This document shows, one piece after another, positions 35,119 to 48,384 of a DNA stretch of 64,000 nt. Source of the DNA: Stenogyne calaminthoides (lineage: Eukaryota > Streptophyta > Magnoliopsida > Lamiales > Lamiaceae); the NCBI GenBank assembly GCA_037126765.1, contig JBBCBC010000019.1, forward strand, positions 31,890,222 through 31,954,221, given 5' to 3'. Made by a program: the position numbers and the translations under genes. The notes beneath the pieces are model-generated. The model was not told where the DNA came from, did no database searches, and saw only the letters and a list, made by a program, of their open reading frames with translations. Positions within the stretch are counted from its first letter, which is position 1. The number at the start of each line of letters is the position of its first letter.

Positions 35119-38100
35119 AAAATATATTATCTTTTATCTAGTTACAAAAAACTTGCAAGTCAAATAAACTTTATTTCCCCATCTTAATATAAAGTATCAA
35201 CAATTGATACTTTTGAAGTAAAATGTACTCCCTAGTCCATCCACACACTTTTCTTATTAGGACGTCCCACAAAAATTTGCACAACCAATAAGGGAAACTT
35301 CAAATTAAACTTTATTCTCTCAATATTTACATATTTACACTAAATATCATTACTTTTAGGGTACTCACATACACTGACTCAATTCAACTATTCATTTATT
35401 TTATATATAAAAATTTACATTAGTATCCTTCAACGCTCTACTAACTTTACCATTTTTTTTTAAATTTTCACCAAAAAATTGAGGCAAACTTTTAAGGGGT
35501 GAGTGAGTAACTTTTCGCAAAATATTTTAATAAATTATCATTAATATTAATATTCATATTAAAAATATTATTTTTATATTAAATAGTTCACTTTAAAAAT
35601 TACTTGATAAAATAATAAAAAATTTCGCTTCATAATGAATTACACGGTATCCTACTCTTTTTTTTTTTCCTTTCAAATATTTAATCCCCAACAAGACAAC
35701 CTAGTGTTATTCCTTCCCTATTTTATCTTTTTAGGGTTTATTTGCAACCACTACTCAATAATAAGAAGTATTTTTAGAATTTAAAAATTTTGAGGGACAA
35801 TTTTGAAAATAAGTGCCTCTGGCCTTTTCAGTAAAATTTACAAACACTCCCTTGATTCATCACCTCTTTTTCCAATTGCCTTTTTCACCCTGTCCATGCA
35901 TTTTCACTCTTCTTTTATCCTCCATCTATTTTTTTCTGTTTCTTTCTCTTTCATCACCAAGTTCCAACACTTTTCTTTAAATTCTATTCATAAGAAAAGC
36001 CCCATCCGGAAAAAAAAATTTTAAAACCTCTTCTTCCTTACTATTCAAAATAATAAAAATATGTGTGAGCTCGAGCTTACAATAAATTCTATTTTTTTTA
36101 ATATCACTGTACTAACTCTATGACTATTATAAATATACACCATCACTCTTTAAAAAATAAAATACATAATAATGATAAAATTTGTGTATATAACTGACTC
36201 GAAGAGTACTATTCATCAAAACTTGTTCTTTTACAACATTTTAATCACAAAACCTGTTTTTCTCCTGAAAATTTACACTTTAATATGATGAGGTTTTCAG
36301 TGAGGGATATAGTGATTTTCGAATTTTGATTTTCATCCTATAACTTACATAACCAAAAAGTAGGGGTGATCATAAAATTTAAAAAATCGCGATTATATTT
36401 TTTTAGAAAACTGTACAACGAGCCAATTTCAATTTAGGTGCAAAATCACACCGACCACACCGTTGATCCTTTATCTACTAAAGACGAATCACCCCCAATT
36501 CATATGGTGGCTTTATTTCAAATTTCTGAATTTACGTGAGAACTTATTTACGATATTATTATTATTTTTTTAATCTCAGTGGTTCATTATTTAATTTTTA
36601 TCTCTACATTCCATTTATCTTTTATTAATTAATTATGAATAACCACATATTCATCTGGTTGCTATATTTTAAATCCTTTGACTTCTTATGATAAGTTATT
36701 TATGGTGCTATTAATAATATAATTTTTAATCCCTAATATTAATTTTTCTAATTTAATCTGTCATTCAATCTTTTATAGAATAGAGTTAATATCAATATTT
36801 TAATTCTTATTTTTTACCAATTTTTTTATCACACCTGTCTAAAGACTTTCTTCGTCTGCATTCAATTTTTTTTTCGTTTCATCTTTTTCTGAAGACATTT
36901 ATTGAAAGATTTATGGAGGTTTCTAAGGCAATTTATTTTTAAATATCACTCCATAATTTATTAATTTATACTCCCTCTTATTCTTTCTAAATATCACTAG
37001 CATGCAACTCGGCATACTACGCTAGGTTGAAAATAATTTTTATATCATTATTTTTAAATTAAATACTTCAATTTTTTTTATAATATGTGCATAGTTTTAT
37101 TTATTTCTTATTCTAAATTACTCCCTCCCATTCTTCCTAATGTCTTTTTAATCTATTAGAATATTTATATAATAAATATTTCAAACTTTTTTGTTAAAAT
37201 ATTTATATAATAAATATTGTTATGATATTTTCTCCTTCATTATATCATATATACCCCTAATAATTCATTTTTATTGTCATTTAAATTATTTTATACCAAC
37301 ATTAATCTTAGTTTTTTATAATTAAATATTACAAACATTTCTTTTGAGTAAATTTCTTATAAATTTTGGATAGAGATCTATTTTCTATTTTCACTTATTA
37401 TTATTATTTTTTAAAAGAGAATCAGTCAGTTTCTTTTACCACCACACATGATACATTAATTTTTTGTCTCGTTATAAATTAAAATCGCAATTGTTTCGTG
37501 TCTCAAATCTAAGACCTCGAGATCTTAGCTAGTTGAGTTGTAACCAGTATTTGTGCTATATTTTGGAGTATCTATTTCCCACAAAATCTCTCTTAAAACA
37601 ACATATTGTTTTACTTCTACCCATGACCTTTGACTGTATTATTGCATCAAAGGTTATCTGCCAAACCGCCTTGTTTCGAAGAGAGCAATTTTTCGGTAGA
37701 ATATTAGTTCCAATAATTTTGAAAAGATAATGTTAGTGTAAAAAATAAAAAAAAACTTTTAATTCTTCACTTGTTCCTAGAATTGCAAACATAAATATTG
37801 AAACATATTCTACAATAACATAAGTAGTAAATATATAACCATATATGTTGCTACTTTGAACGTTTTCAGCATTTTGTCAGCAAATATTGGGAAAACCACT
37901 CAATGAAAATGTCTCTATTAGTTGAATTATTATTAATGTGCTCTTTCGATGTGAGACAGTTTTAAGAAAATGACTTAAGCCATTGTCGCTAACTATTTAG
38001 TTGTAATATTAGGTATCTTTCAATTAGGAGTGGGTCGAGTAGATTCAGTACTGTCTATTTTACAACACAAGTATAATAATAAAAAATATTTATTTTTTAA

Positions 38101-38180
38101 ATTGGTGAGAATTTTTTTTTAATAAGTGCTTTTAGAAGGTAAATTAAGATTCAAAACAACACCTTAAACTATTGATTCCT
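35119..38180. other. AT-rich gene-free region
   Basis: No gene is seen. Several solo Stowaway-like ends (TACTCCCT at about 35228, 36970 and 37121), a SINE fragment at 37496-37546, and long stretches of A+T. Only short, non-conserved open frames occur. Confidence 0.55.
37496..37546 (-). mobile_element. SINE or tRNA-like fragment
   Basis: On the minus strand it reads TGGTTACAACTCAACTAGCT, then GATTTGAGACACG. This is close in layout to the A- and B-box part of the relic at 10670-10866, but without the rest of the element. Confidence 0.4.
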
Positions 38181-38619
38181 GAAAGTAATTATTATTATAA
38201 TAATTAATTTATATTAATTATTATATAATAATAATATTATTCACACATGTAAATGGATAAGTTAGAGAGGTTAACTTTCAGGAGAAAATAAGGGATAAAA
38301 AGATTTGATTATTTTCTCTCAAAACCGACGTAACGTGAATTTTGGGAATGCCCTCTGCTCTCATTTTTTGTTCAAGAGAAAAAGACAGAACACAGAAATG
38401 TAAAATCTGTATTCTGTAAATACACGCATCACAACATACACAATCTAAGAGGCACTAATTAAATTTTGAACAATGGAAGCAATCCGGGAATTAATTCGTG
38501 TGGTTGCATTTCGGACTCAGAGATTCCAGTGCATACGATGAATTCAACCGGGTTCGATATTTCTTCCGCTGTAGTTCTGGAATAAAGGTTAGTGAGTTCT
38601 AACCCTCGTATTCCAACAA

Positions 38620-38631
38620 TGGTATCAGAGC
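38620..38631 (+). promoter_or_regulatory. Primer binding site (initiator tRNA-Met) of the old Copia element
   Basis: TGGTATCAGAGC is the standard sequence complementary to the 3' end of initiator tRNA-Met in plant Copia elements. The upstream LTR end CCAACA adjoins it. Confidence 0.9.
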
Positions 38632-39209
38632 CATTATGTTGAATTCTCGTAGGCGTTTACGATTCTCGCTCGTTGATATGTCTTGTATGTATATTGACAT
38701 GTTTTTACCGTGAAAAACATGAATTCGGATTTTTTCAAATTTTTCGATTTATTGAAACAGGCGTATTTGGGGCTCAAATTTTTACTGTAAATTCGTATTA
38801 TAGTGTAGATGATATCTGCAAAATTTCAGATTTTTTGGACGCACCGTTTGTGAGAAATAAATCCGTCTTTGAAAATTTTCGTGAACTTTGACTGTCAATT
38901 GCGATCTGTATAATACGTATTGTGATGTGTTCTAGGTTCTGGTGAAATATACGTTGAAAGACGATTCCAATGATATATTATTCGTTAATTTTGGTTGAGA
39001 AACGAGTGAGATACAAAATTTGGAAGTTTTCAACGTTTCTGGGACCTAATTGAAATATTTCAGAGATATTGGGGGTCTAAATTGGAGAATTAGATTGTCT
39101 CTGAGGACCTAATTGCAAAATCTGAATACTTAATTCAAAATTCAGTCAAAGCGGTCAAACAGAACCGAACCAGCGATTCAGTCTAGGGTTCGACCGGAAG
39201 GTGACCGAC

Positions 39210-39440
39210 AACAAGGTGGCGTGTGTAACACACGCGCTCAACCATTGGCTCTCGTGACGGCGCGTGGATATCACGCGCCAAAGTGACAGAAGGCGCGTGG
39301 CTGCGCGTGCAACAGTTCATTGGCGCGTGGAGGCGCGTGGATACCTCCTAGTCGCGCGTGGAGGTGCGTAAGCCGTCCCCGGCGGCGCATTTGTACTCCT
39401 GGCGGCGCGTGAAGGCTGTTTGCCGGCGGGTCTAAGTTGT
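39210..39440 (+). repeat. GC-rich GGCGCGTGG repeat in the Copia leader
   Basis: At least seven GCGCGTGG/GGCGCGTGG or near-identical words, plus inverted CACGCGC copies, lie in about 200 bp. This is a sharp GC island in otherwise AT-rich DNA. It sits between primer binding site and gag and could fold strongly as RNA. It is noncoding. Confidence 0.75.
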
Positions 39441-42400
39441 TTTCCGACGTCTTGCGCTCATGTAATCTTGTTTTGGCTCGTTTTGGCTCATTTTAACTCC
39501 GATTTTAGTTCCGAAAGTTGCTACATTCTTATTTTTCAGTGTAGATTCTTAATTTATATATCTTGGAGAAATTTGAGTTAGATATATTCATGTTCTTATT
39601 TATCTATTAAATTGAAAACCACAATTAAAATTTATTACACTTGTGGATTATCTTATTATGCTTGAAATTAATTTTTCTTGTGTAATTGTGAGCTTAACAA
39701 TTCATGTGTTAAGTATTTATGAATTGAATGTTTAAATGGTTGCTCATTTTATGTAGATATAACTCGATGAAATGAAAAATTGTTCTTCTATAGATTCGAG
39801 ATTTTCTTATGCAATTTTTTAAGAATTACATGAAATATTAGCATATGATTTTGGAACATTAAGTTTCTTGATGGAGATGCATAGTTTATCGCTCTTTCTT
39901 ATTATCACATAAGATTATTCCGATTTGATAGCTCCTGACTTAGTAAGAGTTGAAACTTGAGCTATAATGTTTCCAAGAAGACTTATAGTAGTTTTTTTAG
40001 AACATAATTATGTCAATATTGGAATTCAACAGTAATGGTGATAATTTTTTTATGAGAAAAAATTGGTGGATTGGGTTAAAGATGCAAGTAGACAAGTTGT
40101 TGGGACAATATATCTGTGTATTAAAAATGATTCATTGATTCAGTGTTATTTCCTTGAGAGGTAAATGTAACGCTTGAATACGAATCATCACCTAGATCCT
40201 TACGCCATATTTGTACATAATGTCAATAGTAAATGTAGTACTTCAAGAGACATAATTGTCAAAGAGGATTCAAACTATTCATGGAAATTGTCTGATAGTG
40301 ATGCTGAAATAAGATTAGATTAAGAATAACCTTAGTAGTTGATTTTTTGGACTTATAGTAGCCATTGGATTTTCTTGACTACTTTGAGTTATTTTATTGA
40401 CTCATAACATGATTGTGCTTTATTACGTTTATAATGATAAATGTTATTAAGAATGTAGTTTCATGTTGTTAAGTGGGTGTTTTAGCTGTTTATTGGATTA
40501 AAAGCTAGAACTGATTTTGTTCATGTTTTGGAACTGAATCTTATTAATGAGGATACTTAATGAGATTGGTGATTAATGACTTTAAGTTATTTTTCGATAT
40601 CAAATTTTGTATTAAATTTTTCAGATGTCTGTTAGCTTAACATTGAACATATTGATACATAAATGAACATTAACTCATTGAATCACTACAATTTAACCAA
40701 ATAATAGCTTCAAAAGCTATCAACAATGAGTTAGATAATATAGAACAAACTCAATGACGACAGTTATGACATGTGGAATCATAATTAATTAAATGTTCTT
40801 GGAGAACAAGATGCATTAAATACTATCTACCATATTATGGAAGATCTGGGGTTGGGACGTAGATTCAGATAAAAATGGATCAAAAGACTTATCTTTGCTT
40901 GGAATTTAAGAAATTCCTATCTCATAAAAGATTGGTAACCTATGTTATAGATAATATGATCCTTGAGTGTGTGAAAAACCTTACAACTTACGATATTTGG
41001 TAATATCTGATAGAGAAGTATGGTAGCACTTTATTTTCTGAATAACATCAAATTCAGATCTAACATGGTCATTCCCTTACAATTGGAGCACTTGAGGGTT
41101 AACACGACTTTTGATAAAAATATTGAGACTTTCGCTTATTCAATTCGCATTGTTGAGTTGAAATATAATACTTGGAGCTGTCAAGTCTGCATCAAGTGTT
41201 CTCGTTTCTGAATCCAGTTCTTAAAACACTTCAAATCCAAAACATAAGACATACTAGAAGGAAGGAAGGAAATGACAAGCAGTATCAAATTAGAAATACT
41301 GCAGTTAAACTTCAAATTAATCCTAATGCTAAGAAGAATAAGAAGAAGAGGTATGCAAAACTGAAAATTGGATGACCTGCAAGCTTGGTCATTTTACTTA
41401 TGAATATCTTGAGTCCAAGAGGGACAAAGAAGTTCATTATAATTATTTGGTTTTAGCATAATTGTCTATGGTGATGTATTTATGACTGAATTTTATCCTT
41501 GTGGATTATAGATTCAGAAAACGCAGATCATTGACTAACGATGAATTGATATTTTATTTACATCATCATCATGTTCCAAGTGGGACGAGATGAATATATG
41601 TGGAAACTAATTTCGAGTTGAAGTCTAGGGACTTGCAAACTTGAGATTGACAATGGTCAATGTTTCACACTACATGATGTCTTGTTTTCTCTGGAGATCA
41701 TTAAGGATCTCACCTCTGTATCTATTCTTCTATGATTGGGATGTGATTTCCAATTTACATTAGAGATGGTTGTGATAGTATATGCAATGTGCATTATGGT
41801 ACTGGACAATTATTCTATGTTTTATATGGCTTTTGACTATAAGAGAACAATTATTTTTGTATCATGATGATAATTCATGTATTACTAAATATTTGTTCAT
41901 CTAGTTATGCTTGTGTAAATGATGACATTTAGCATACTAGATTTGGTCACATTTTGCAAGATTTGAATAACTGATTTGCGAAAGAAGAACTATGGAGTTC
42001 GTCTTTAAAAGTCGAGTTATCCAAATGTAAACATTGTCTTGTTCATAAGTGACTTAGAAAATCATTTGATAAAACTGTGATTGTTGATTCTTCAATTGCG
42101 ATTATTTTATGTTGACAAATATAATTTTATTAATGTCAAATAACAAATCATAGAACTTATTGTTTTTTAATTTCTTAAGTTGATAATTTTTCACGTTTTA
42201 CATGTCTAAAATTTCTCACAAGTTTGAGGCATTGGGTTGCTTCAAACATTACCTAAATGAGGCTAAGAATAAAAGACATAACCTTAAAGGTTTTAAGAAC
42301 TTACAGAGGACGTGAATGTTCATCTTAACAGTTTGAGAAACTGTGTAATGAAAATGATATAATCCGACTATTAACAAAACCTTATACACCATTTCTTAAT

Positions 42401-43466
42401 GGTGTGACTGATAGAAGGAATGAACATCGTTGGATATAACATGATCCATGATAGGACAATTAATTTTAACTATCATTTTTGGAAAGATGAGTTATTTATG
42501 ATTGTCTGCATATTGAATAAAGATATTCATAGTTGATTAAGTCAACTTCATCTGAACTCTAGAAAGTTGAAGACCTGATCTTGTATTAATCTTGGTATCT
42601 GTAGACCAACAAGGGTCTAAAGGATTTAGAAATGTATCTTCTAAGATACTATGATAAATTCAATGGATACAAATTGATCGGAGATCAAGAAGTTCAGAGT
42701 AAGACATGAGATAAAATCACATAATGTCAATTTTTCTGAAAAAGATTTCCTAGTAGGGGAGGTATTTGAAATATTATACCAATTTCAGATTGAAATCATC
42801 ACTCTCTATTGGATCCAAGTGGGAGTGATTTACTTAATGTTGTGATATTTGATAAAAATTTACCCATTAAGATTAGATGGATCTTGATGAGAGTAATTAT
42901 TTATGTCACAAAGATTCAATCTTGAAAAATACTCTAGGAAACATGTGTCTGAGAGACATCATGATATTGAGGGACACACCTTCTTTATATTTTAAAAAAT
43001 TAGATCAGTCTTTAGTGAATGAGGAAGAACCTACAGACGATCGAGAGGTTCTATCTCGTTATGCAAGAGACTAATGGAACAAAGCAATGAAAGATAATAT
43101 AAAGTCAATAAGGTCAAATCATTTTTTTTTTTAACTTGTAGATCATTTATTGGGACACATCTTTAAAATGCTCACTTAGTAGGGAAAAATTATACTCAGT
43201 AAGGGGTATTTAAACTTTCTTCATCTATTGTGAGATTTACCTCGATTCGTTCATTTTTTGGCTGTAGTATCAAGTATGGATTTAGAATTACATAAAAAAT
43301 GGACGTTACTATTTTTCTCAATGGAGAATTCAAAGAAGAGGATAATGTTTGTAAATTGAAGAAGTCGAATTACAAACTTAAATAAATTCTCAAAACAGTG
43401 GTACTTGAGATTTCATATTATGATTGTCTCGTGGTAACTTTGTTAGACAGAGATCACTGTATTTAT

Positions 43467-44244
43467 TGAAAGTGTGTGTGCATGTATTATCAGAGTGTTG
43501 AAAATATTGTGAAACATATAAAACAACATATGACAACGGAAGTATAAAAATGCAGTGCAAAAGATTTCCAAAATTGTGTATAGTCTATAATCAGACTATA
43601 CGAACCTCATGGTTAAAAACATCACTATAACAAGTAGTGAGATATACACGAATCTCTTACAAGATCCTAAAAGGTGTAGTGAAAAACCACACACCAAAAA
43701 TCAATCTATTCAATCAAGTAACTAGTGATCTTATTCAACCTAAAACTTGATCTAATAAGACAAACACAATACTGATGGGAGAGATTGTATTCCCTCGACT
43801 AGTACAAATATAATAACAACGACCCTCACACTCCTGCAAGAAATAATCACTCGATTGTTCTCTCGGTTGTGTCTTGGATGTTACTCTCTTAAGTTTGGAG
43901 TAGAGCAAATGAGATTTTACTTTAACTCAAACTTGATTGTCGACCAATGCAGTCTATTTATAGACATTCGGACCAACTGCATTGTCCTATCCACTAAGTG
44001 TGGATAGCCTTGAAGATCTCCTCCACTATCTCCATGATCTTGGTGTAACCACCCATGATCTTTCTATTCTTACTCCATAAATGCAACCGCTTGACAATAT
44101 CCGAAATTGTCTTCAACCTGCAATGTAGGAAACATAAAAAAACACATCTAATAAAATGGAGTCAGTGTTAGGAGAAAGGGCAAATTTAAGATGTTGTGCA
44201 GAATGTTGTCCAACATTTGGAACAACATCCGTGCAACATCAACA
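43467..44244 (-). repeat. 3' LTR of the Sirevirus-like element
   Basis: It starts TGAAAG and ends TCAACA on the plus strand (TG..CA type); about 778 bp. The first 170 bases match 63829-64000. The left target flank is TTTAT; its partner lies outside the window. Confidence 0.85.
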
Positions 44245-44258
44245 AACTCCCCCAATTT
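44245..44258 (-). promoter_or_regulatory. Polypurine tract of the Sirevirus-like element
   Basis: On the minus strand a purine-rich stretch AAATTGGGGGAGTT directly adjoins the LTR start TGTTGATG. This is the usual place for plus-strand DNA priming. Confidence 0.75.
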
Positions 44259-46822
44259 GACCTTTCTACTACAATACACCTGATCTTAAAAACAACATCC
44301 GAACTTGTGTCAGGAAAGAAACAAATAATAGTCATTCAGAGAACAACTAGTATTCAACCAAATCATAATTTAAAAACAAACAACAAAACACAAGCACTAA
44401 GTACATCAGCAGTGTACCTAGGCCAAAGTATCCATCATAAAATAAATGACATAAACATAAACCTATCAACTAATTGTCCATTAACAGAGTTTATAAAGTA
44501 AAGAACAATAAATAAATGATTGCAATACAGAAAGGAATTTTTAAAGTGAAGTATAGGGAAAGACTGGGCCATTGGAATGACTGCATCTCCATAATCTGCA
44601 AATGCTCCCCCATACATCAAAAACTCCCCCTGTGTTGAATCTGTTCACCAATTGTCATGACCATACATCTCATCAAGTAAAGAAATACTCTTAGGAGACA
44701 TATCCTCCCTGTTTGGAGTCTTTCTCAGATCTTCATCAGTGCTATCATCAGTTGTAGGGTCAATTGGTGCAGGTTTAGGAACAACTTGTTCAACAGCAAC
44801 ATTGAGTACATCATTCACTGCATCCTCCACAACCTCATTCACAACATCTTGTACAACATCCTCAACCTCTCTGTCTTCAACATTATTCTGATCATCTTGT
44901 GCAGCAGCACCATCATCATCCTCAGCAGCATTATCACCAGCATCTGGTGCATCATCCTTCTCACCTGCATGGCCAGATGGACCAGCTCCATCATCACCAC
45001 CATCTTCAGGACCATCATCATCAGGTGATCCTCCCCCTGTTGGAGTAGAAAGCAGGCTTCTCCAGAAGGTTTGCTGTTTAAGTAGAACATCTATGTTCTG
45101 CTGGATGGAAGTAATCTGATCAGAAATGAAAGAATTTGTAAAATGAACAGAGGGTGTACCATCTCTTCTGGTTACTGTATAAGGAATGTTGCCAACAGGA
45201 TGGACAACATTTTCGGCTTGCGGTGCAGCATCTTCTAAGGGTAGATCAACAGTGCGGTTTCCAGACCTCAGCACATGTGAGATACCAAAACTTGGCATAT
45301 AACCACTGATCATCTCACCTCTAGGTCTATCAAACTCCAGTCTATCCAAGAGTTGACAGATCAAGCTTGGATATAGCAGAATGGTTCCTTCAGAGTGTTT
45401 ACCAGCATAGGATACAATGCTGTCAAATATGATTTGACCCATGTTGAACTTGTTCAGGTGTACAATCTTGTACAACAAGAATGCATGTTCCTTGGTTAAC
45501 ACAGTAGAATTCTTGGAAGGCAACCAATTAGAGACTAGCAGTTTATGCATCACAGAGTATAAAGAGGTCAGTTTTGCAGCAGAGAATTGTAAAGTCCATA
45601 CATAATGTCTACCACCAGTGATGACAGACATCACTTCCCCTATGTCCAATTCTCCAGAATCATCATCCATTTGTCTAGTCTTCAGAAAGATGTTTATAAT
45701 TCTAAGGGTAATGGTAACTACATTGTATCTAAACTTTACTTTCCCATAATTTGAAGACTGTCTATTCCCACAACTCTTCTTCAAATTAGCATAAAATTCA
45801 GCAACCCAAGCAACATAATAAGGTTTGGCATATTGTAGAGCATGCAACAGAGATCTATTATCAAGAAAACCTATCAGCTTTTGAGCTTCAAAATCAGGCA
45901 TTTTGATTATCCTTTCATCCACAATGAACCTCTTAAGCATGGATTTAACATCAGATTTTCTATCATGCTCAACCTTATCATCTGAGTCTGAGTCAGAATC
46001 CATTACCTCATCAAAGAGTTGATCAAACTCATCATCAGTTTGATTGTCAACAGGCTGATCTTCCTGTACATCAACTTCATCATCTTCTTCAGGGTCATCT
46101 TCCTCAACATCCATTTCTTCCTCAGACTCATCTGTCTCAGCTTCATCTTTCTCAGATTCCTCTCTCTAAGAATCATCTCTTTCAACATTTTCAGATGGTT
46201 CTGCAGCATCAGGAGCAGCATTAACAGATGGTTCATTTCTCCATTTGGTTCGTTTCTCTTTCTTTGCCATCAATTCCTCCATGGTTAAGTCATCATCTAA
46301 GTCTTTTGGCTCAGCAACAGGAACATTTGGAACATCCATTTCTTCATCTGAATCCTCTACAGTGATAGGATCATCAACACCACCATCAGTCCTCTTAGGA
46401 CGTTTCCCAGTGTAATCTACTTTCTTTCCAAGGTTCCTTTGAGAGACTCTTCTCTTTCCCCATTTTTCACCACCTCTTTTGGGAGCCAATTGTTTCTTTC
46501 TCAACCGAATGTTCTTGAGTTTCTCCCTCATCCCTTCTGAATCAGAGGAATCAGCTTTGTCCATCTCAATATCGGCTGTTTGAGTAGGGTTATCAGCAGG
46601 TTTTGGAGAAGGTTCATCAGGAATTTCTGTGGCTAAGAGTTTAGCAGAAAGATCAACAAAGTCATTAATGTTGACTTGTCTTTTGCCAACAAAAACATCA
46701 GGAAGAATAGGAAGGTTTTTCTCGAGTATCTGTTCGATGATCAGTCGAATCAGAGATTGAGGGGTATCTTCAGGAAATTCGTACGAAGTGAGTTTTGGTA
46801 CGGATGAAGACGATGATCCACT

Positions 46823-48372
46823 TGTTGGAATATACGGGCACGTAAACACATTATACATGCGCAGCGGAAATAAATAGTTCACCAACAACGAACAGTTAAT
46901 TGATTTAAACGAGTGCGATTAAACATAACAAGAAATCTTACAGTATTTCAATAACAGATTTCTCAACTACGGTATCCACGTAATCCCCGTAGACAGAATT
47001 GCACAGATCTGCTAGTGTTGAATCTGAGACGGAATTTGCTAGGAAAACTCCCATCCTAGATTTTATGGAGAAACTAGGTTCTCTTGTTGTAGTAAATAAT
47101 GAATCCCGGGACGTCATATACATAGGGAGAGATTAGCTTATATCATAAGCAAATCTTTATTAGGAAGATAATTCATAATCTTGAAAACCATATCTCAAAG
47201 ATATGTTTTTCCCCACATATATTTTATCCTACAATAATATTCCATAATATTATTTTGGGATTCTTATTTAATTAAATCTAATTTAATTAAATAATAATAA
47301 TAATAAATTCCAAATTAATATATTATTAATTCTTCATAAATTAAATATTAAATCTAATTTAATACTTAATCAACCGACTATAATCCATACAAGGGAGTTA
47401 GTTGTTGTGTGACCCATAGACCCTCATATATCGAGCGATTAGTCAAACTAACGGTCTTAATTGAACCCTAGACAATAAATCAGACAATCTCAATATATGA
47501 GGTATGTTGCGAGAAATGTGCAACTACCTGTAACTGTAACATGGACTATTGCGATTTCCTCCTTCCATTCACGAATACTCGATTAGCCTTGAACATGATG
47601 AAGTGTCTATTCAAATAGCTTAATCGATTTATCTCAAATCACTAATTGATCATTCGTGTCACCCTTGGTCACAAAGTCCAAGGAGACATGCATTGGCCAA
47701 TGACTTTGATCTAATTATGACGAGAAGATGAGTATTCTCTCTAAATCCACTTTGAGGAATGAATCCTTTTCTTGGCTCAACTACCACGCACATGCATTTC
47801 GTGATGAACTCAATTCAAGCCATATCTACCCATGGAAGGGTGTAAGCGTAGGTCATGGTCAAAGTTCATCACTCCACACATGTCGTGCGTATTGACCTCA
47901 AGTCAAAGGAGTATCGCATCGCTCCCACTAACCGAGATACCCATAGACACATATAGTGGAGCTACATCAAACGGTTGCTCGGATGGGTATACCAATACCC
48001 TCTAAGGTATTTGTGCATCCATCATGAGATACCTTGTATCTCGTAGTAAGTGAGATCTTACTACACTCTCTAAGAGTATGATGCAGATCGCACACCGATC
48101 TCCATTGCATCATCGATATCCCATTCTCGATGATCCTTGATCGGGGCTGTTTGAAAATCATGCTTAAGTTATCTGAGTTCTCACGTACTCAATGACAACA
48201 GTAATTCAAGGGAACACGAATAAGAACAAATGCAAACAATCAAACATAATATTCTAATAAGTGTAATGCCATACATTTAATATTAAACAAACAATAATAT
48301 TAAACCAACACTGAATATTATCTTAGTATTATGTCCATACAAAGGATTGTCTCTAGGACACTAACACTAACA
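46823..48372 (-). repeat. 3' LTR of the nested Copia element
   Basis: 1550 bp, starting TGTTGGAATATACGGGCACG and ending CACTAACACTAACA on the plus strand. It pairs with 56101-57640. It contains the AT-rich TTTAATTAAATAATAATAAT block also present in the other LTR. Confidence 0.92.
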
Positions 48373-48384
48373 ATCTCCCACTTG
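48373..48384 (-). promoter_or_regulatory. Polypurine tract of the nested Copia element
   Basis: The minus strand reads AAGTGGGAGATTG up to the LTR start TGTTAGTG. It lies directly downstream of the pol end. Confidence 0.75.

Larger units (their letters stand above)
38620..43466 (+). mobile_element. Old Copia LTR retrotransposon, decayed and truncated
   Basis: The primer binding site TGGTATCAGAGC at 38620-38631 directly follows a CCAACA end, so the 5' LTR lies just to the left (start not determined). A GC-rich leader (39210-39440) follows. Gag-like traces lie near 40960-41030 (LTTYDIW, then LIEKYGS). The integrase region is recognisable at about 41937-42060 (HTRFGHILQDL) and 42375-42430 (TPFLNGVTDRRNEH). 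RT traces lie at 42877-43420 (EEPTDDREVLSRYARD, KMDVTIFLNGEF). Every domain has stops and frameshifts. The RT is cut at 43466 where the next element begins; RNase H and the 3' LTR are not seen to its right within the window. Confidence 0.85.

Noticed and set aside
44645..46888. Acidic 489- and 240-codon frames as a host gene
   Set aside because: They lie in the correct place and strand between pol and LTR of the Sirevirus-like element and read as one ORF with a single stop.
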